Shown: positions 61,629 through 64,000 of the stretch, in pieces
How the letters are laid out: the number at the start of each line of letters is the position of its first letter
Position numbering within the stretch: position 1 is the stretch's first letter
Assembly: GCF_030406605.1 (NCBI RefSeq)
Contig: NZ_CP129104.1
Coordinates: 632,072-696,071, forward strand
Reading direction: 5' to 3'
Length of the DNA stretch: 64,000 bases
From: Curtobacterium sp. 458
Lineage (GTDB): Bacteria; Actinomycetota; Actinomycetes; Actinomycetales; Microbacteriaceae
Position numbers and translations under genes: made by a program
The notes under the pieces: generated by a model
What the model saw: the letters and a program-made list of their open reading frames with translations, nothing else
Databases searched by the model: none
Told to the model about the DNA's origin: nothing

Positions 61629-62281
61629 CCCGCCTGCGCCGCCAGCAGCGGAGCGAGCGTGTAGAGCTGGTCGGTGCCGATCGTCGCGCCGCGGAGGCCT
61701 TCGAGCCGCTCCACCCGGTCGAGGTCGGCCTCGCGGAGGTCCACGTGCTCGATCCGGGTGTTCGTCCCCTCGACCGCCCGGATCCGCGTGCCCGGGAACG
61801 CCACCCGGAGCAGCTTCGCGTCGGCGAGGTCGAGCTCGTCGACCACGCAGTCGCGGAAGACGACGTCGGTGAGGGACGCTCCGCGGAGGTTCACGAACCC
61901 GAGCTTCATGCCGACGAACTCGACGCCGTTCAGCCCGGAGTCGTAGAGCTCGGCGGACCCGACGCGCCCGCCCGTGACCCGGACGTCGCGCCAGGTGCTG
62001 CTCGAGACGCGGAGCACGGGTGCGTCCAGTTCCTCGACCACGGTGTCCCGGACCCGCAGCCCACGGAGGTCTGCGTCGCCGGCGCGGAGGGTCTCGACGA
62101 CGGACTCCTCGAGCTCGACATCGGGCAGGCGCTCACCGGCGAGGTCGAGCACCGCGATGCGCTTGCCCTCGATCCGGTCGCCGGACAGCACGTCGCCGGG
62201 GCCGGGCGTCCACGGTTCGAGGTCGGACGGGGACGAGACGGTGGTGCGCGGGGCGTCGGTGCCGTCGGTTCTGCGGGCCAT
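61613..62281 (-). CDS. Pentapeptide-repeat-like beta-helix protein
   Basis: 222 residues. From about residue 40 to 200 there are degenerate five-residue repeats with Leu or Val at the central position (VVETLRAGDADLRGLRV, GFVNLRGASLTDVVF, ELDLADAKLLRVAF), giving a right-handed beta-helix. Function is unknown. It overlaps the convergent FAD gene by 16 bp and starts 4 nt after the DUF6314 stop. Confidence 0.82.
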   Translation of the reverse strand: MARRTDGTDAPRTTVSSPSDLEPWTPGPGDVLSGDRIEGKRIAVLDLAGERLPDVELEESVVETLRAGDADLRGLRVRDTVVEELDAPVLRVSSSTWRDVRVTGGRVGSAELYDSGLNGVEFVGMKLGFVNLRGASLTDVVFRDCVVDELDLADAKLLRVAFPGTRIRAVEGTNTRIEHVDLREADLDRVERLEGLRGATIGTDQLYTLAPLLAAQAGYRVD

Positions 62282-62285
62282 GCGC

Positions 62286-62705
62286 TCAGTCTGCCGCGCG
62301 CGTCCGACGTCGGAGTTCGCTGGTGAGGGTGTAGTCCTTCGCCGGGCCGCGGGCGTCCCAGCGGACGGTCCACCGCTCGGCGTCGCCGTCGAGCACGCCC
62401 GTGTAGTCGTCGGGCGCGCAGGCGTGGGCGACGGACGTGCCCCACACCCAGGGGTGGAAGACACGACCGTCGGCGAAGTGCACCGTCCACACGTCGTCAT
62501 CGCTCCGCCGGACGGACAGCGTGCGCGAGACCGGCACCGTGCGGCCGTCGAGGGTCATCGTGCCGGACTCGTCCCAGCGCACCTCGTCCGGGTCGGTCAG
62601 GGACAGCGTCGTGCTCCCCGTGACGGTGCCCTCGACGCCGGCGAGCCGGTCGACCACGCTCCGTCGGAGCTCCCACTCCCCGAGGAGGTCCGTCGGCTGC
62701 AGCAC
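62286..62705 (-). CDS. DUF6314 family protein
   Basis: 139 residues. DLLGEWELRR at the start, RTLSVRRSDDDVWTVHFADG in the middle and HACAPDDYTG, ARGPAKDYTLTS at the end are the family landmarks. A small lipocalin-like beta barrel is likely. GTG 62705 lies 6 nt after TAGGGT (leaderless). It is followed by the pentapeptide-like gene. Confidence 0.82.
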   Translation of the reverse strand: MLQPTDLLGEWELRRSVVDRLAGVEGTVTGSTTLSLTDPDEVRWDESGTMTLDGRTVPVSRTLSVRRSDDDVWTVHFADGRVFHPWVWGTSVAHACAPDDYTGVLDGDAERWTVRWDARGPAKDYTLTSELRRRTRAAD

Positions 62706-62714
62706 CCGTCCACC

Positions 62715-63236
62715 CTAGGGCCGCGTGTCCGCTCGGTCCTGCCCACGCGGGCGGCGCCGGAGCGCGAGCCAGACGGCGGCGCCCACCGTGGCCAGAGCGG
62801 CTGCGACGAGCAAGCCCCCGGCGATGCCGGCCGTCGATCCGACACCGTAGTTCGACCAGGGCAGGCCGAGCGCCCACTGGACGGCCGGACCGACGACCAA
62901 CAGCACGCCGGCCGGCACGACGACCAGGACGAAGCGCCGCCGATCCGGCCACGACGGGTGCAGGAGCACCGAGACGCCGGCCAACGTCGCCAGCGCAGCG
63001 GCGCCGTAGGCCCACGACGCCCCGGAGACCCGCCAGCCGTCATGGGCCAGCCAGGCCTGCACGTCGTGGCCGGTGCGGGCCCAGGCCGCTTCGTCGAAGC
63101 CGTACCGTCCCGCGCCGACGGGCAGCGGCCAGCCGATGACCGCGAGCACGCCGGCGACCGCTCCGACGACCCCGAGGAGCACCGCCCAGAACCGCGGTCC
63201 GGCGGCGGGCTCGACGTCGAAGTCGGGGATGCTCAC
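62715..63236 (-). CDS. Four-helix membrane protein of unknown function
   Basis: 173 residues with four hydrophobic segments (AVLLGVVGAVAGVLAVIGW, YGAAALATLAGVSVLL, FVLVVVPAGVLLVVG, LLVAAALATVGAAVWL). The GTG overlaps the stop of the SHOCT gene (GTGA). No family is recognised. Confidence 0.75.
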   Translation of the reverse strand: MSIPDFDVEPAAGPRFWAVLLGVVGAVAGVLAVIGWPLPVGAGRYGFDEAAWARTGHDVQAWLAHDGWRVSGASWAYGAAALATLAGVSVLLHPSWPDRRRFVLVVVPAGVLLVVGPAVQWALGLPWSNYGVGSTAGIAGGLLVAAALATVGAAVWLALRRRPRGQDRADTRP

Positions 63237-63556
63237 CCGCCGAGGGCCTCCGCGCGGGCCGCCCGGTGCTCCTCGTCGGAGATCACGCCTCGGGCGTGGA
63301 GGTCGTCGAGCTCGGCCAACCGGTGCTCGAGCGACTTCGCGGGCGCGAGGGTCTGGCTCCGCATGGCCTGGTAGGCCAGGTCCTCCTGCATCGTGAACGG
63401 GTTCTGCCCGCGCTTCGCCATCCGGCTGCTGCGGACGACGATCGTCACGACGATGGCCACGAACCCGAGGCCGATGAACGCCGAGACGATCCCGAACAGC
63501 ACCCCGAAAGCACCGAAGCCGGTCTCGATCTCGTCGCCGAACACTGCTCCGAACAC
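63233..63556 (-). CDS. SHOCT-domain membrane protein
   Basis: 107 residues. One membrane helix (about 18-42) is followed by a C-terminal SHOCT domain (RLAELDDLHARGVISDEEH). SHOCT is a short oligomerisation or binding domain. The GTG start at 63556 follows GAAGGGGG. It is first of a two-gene operon. Confidence 0.85.
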   Translation of the reverse strand: MFGAVFGDEIETGFGAFGVLFGIVSAFIGLGFVAIVVTIVVRSSRMAKRGQNPFTMQEDLAYQAMRSQTLAPAKSLEHRLAELDDLHARGVISDEEHRAARAEALGG

Positions 63557-63668
63557 GTGGTCCCCCTTCGTCGGACTGCTCCGACCGTAGTGGACCGCGC
63601 GGCCGTCGTGCTGCCCCGCGAACGAGGCAGCGACCGCCCACCGACGAGTCGGCCGTCAGCGCCGGACC

Positions 63669-64000
63669 TCAGCCCCGCAGCGGGCCCGACGCCGGCACGC
63701 TCGCCCCGTCCGCGAACCCGCTCACGAGCTCCCGCAGCGCCTCCTCCGCCGTGTACCGCGGCTCCCACCCGAGCTCGGACCGGGCACGGTCGGTCCGCAT
63801 GACCGGCACGCCCGCGGCGATGTCGATCCACCCGGCGTCCGTCGGCTGCAACCGGAGTCGCCACGTCAGCGTGACGATCCCGCGGAGCAGCCGGAGCGGG
63901 ATCCGGACGGCCCCGCGCATGCCGAGCGCCCGGGCGATCCGCGGCGGGTTGAGCACGGGCGCCGCAGCGATGTTGAACGCTCCAGCCGCTCGCCGGTCCA
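63669..64000 (-). CDS. NAD-dependent epimerase/dehydratase, C-terminal part (5' end outside window)
   Basis: About 109 residues are visible in a frame open to the window edge. GAFNIAAAPVL near the start, then WIDIAAGVPVMRTDRARSEL and GWEPRYTAEEALRELV, the usual C-terminal end of extended SDR epimerases. The N-terminal Rossmann part lies outside the window. Confidence 0.88.
   Translation of the reverse strand, partial: DRRAAGAFNIAAAPVLNPPRIARALGMRGAVRIPLRLLRGIVTLTWRLRLQPTDAGWIDIAAGVPVMRTDRARSELGWEPRYTAEEALRELVSGFADGASVPASGPLRG

Overview
The window is about 64 kb of very GC-rich DNA (roughly 70% or more by eye, with strong G/C at third codon positions), packed with about 70 genes on both strands. 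I infer a Gram-positive actinobacterium of the Microbacteriaceae, most like Curtobacterium. The reasons are the gene families, GTG starts, abundant ATGA/GTGA stop-start overlaps, many start codons placed 6-7 nt after a TANNNT-like -10 box (leaderless transcription), and plant-associated functions such as phenolic acid decarboxylation. This placement rests on recognition, not a search. I saw no rRNA, tRNA, transposase, integrase or CRISPR array.

Layout. 0-11 kb: the end of purB, two LysR regulators each divergent from a transporter, an NAD-dependent epimerase with a DUF4166 protein, a cation diffusion facilitator, a secreted orphan protein, an ECF sigma factor with a membrane partner, and two small membrane proteins. 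11-21 kb: a lectin-like surface protein with a LAYTG sorting signal, a GH13 alpha-glucosidase, an FMN reductase, a MarR regulator, a Dps-SDR-FAD oxidoreductase operon, an alpha/beta hydrolase and an SMP-30 protein. 21-29 kb: DUF1206, the RNA ligase RtcB behind a structured leader containing a 35-residue ORF, a MarR/padC/esterase module for hydroxycinnamic acids, a GH15 enzyme with a DUF1992 protein, and a secreted protein. 29-35 kb: phosphoketolase, two orphan small genes, a fumarylacetoacetate hydrolase-fold enzyme and a TIM-barrel isomerase.

35-46 kb: a non-homologous end-joining cluster (SDR-ligD divergent from ku), a DUF6328 protein, an ABM-domain membrane protein, Ppx/GppA, and a nucleoside-use operon (nucleoside hydrolase, MFS transporter, ribokinase) divergent from a LacI regulator with two operator palindromes. 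46-53 kb: a TetR/DHA2 efflux pair, GNAT, HAD and metallo-hydrolase genes, and a three-gene operon of DUF3618, holin-like and LEA-like proteins. 53-59 kb: a sugar ABC importer with a glycogen-debranching-type enzyme, divergent from its LacI regulator. 59-64 kb: a lipoprotein related to the sigma partner, an XRE-cupin regulator divergent from a thioredoxin-reductase-like enzyme, a pentapeptide-like protein, DUF6314, a membrane protein, a SHOCT protein and a partial epimerase.

The most unusual signals lie between genes. They are a family of nearly identical 36-48 bp palindromes just 3' of genes (five full copies, several half copies, one half copy inside a coding region); a bipartite motif (CCTGCA, 23-24 nt, CTCCACAG) at a fixed distance from three leaderless starts; the rtcB leader; a sixfold 8-bp tandem repeat; and tandem repeats that begin on stop codons.
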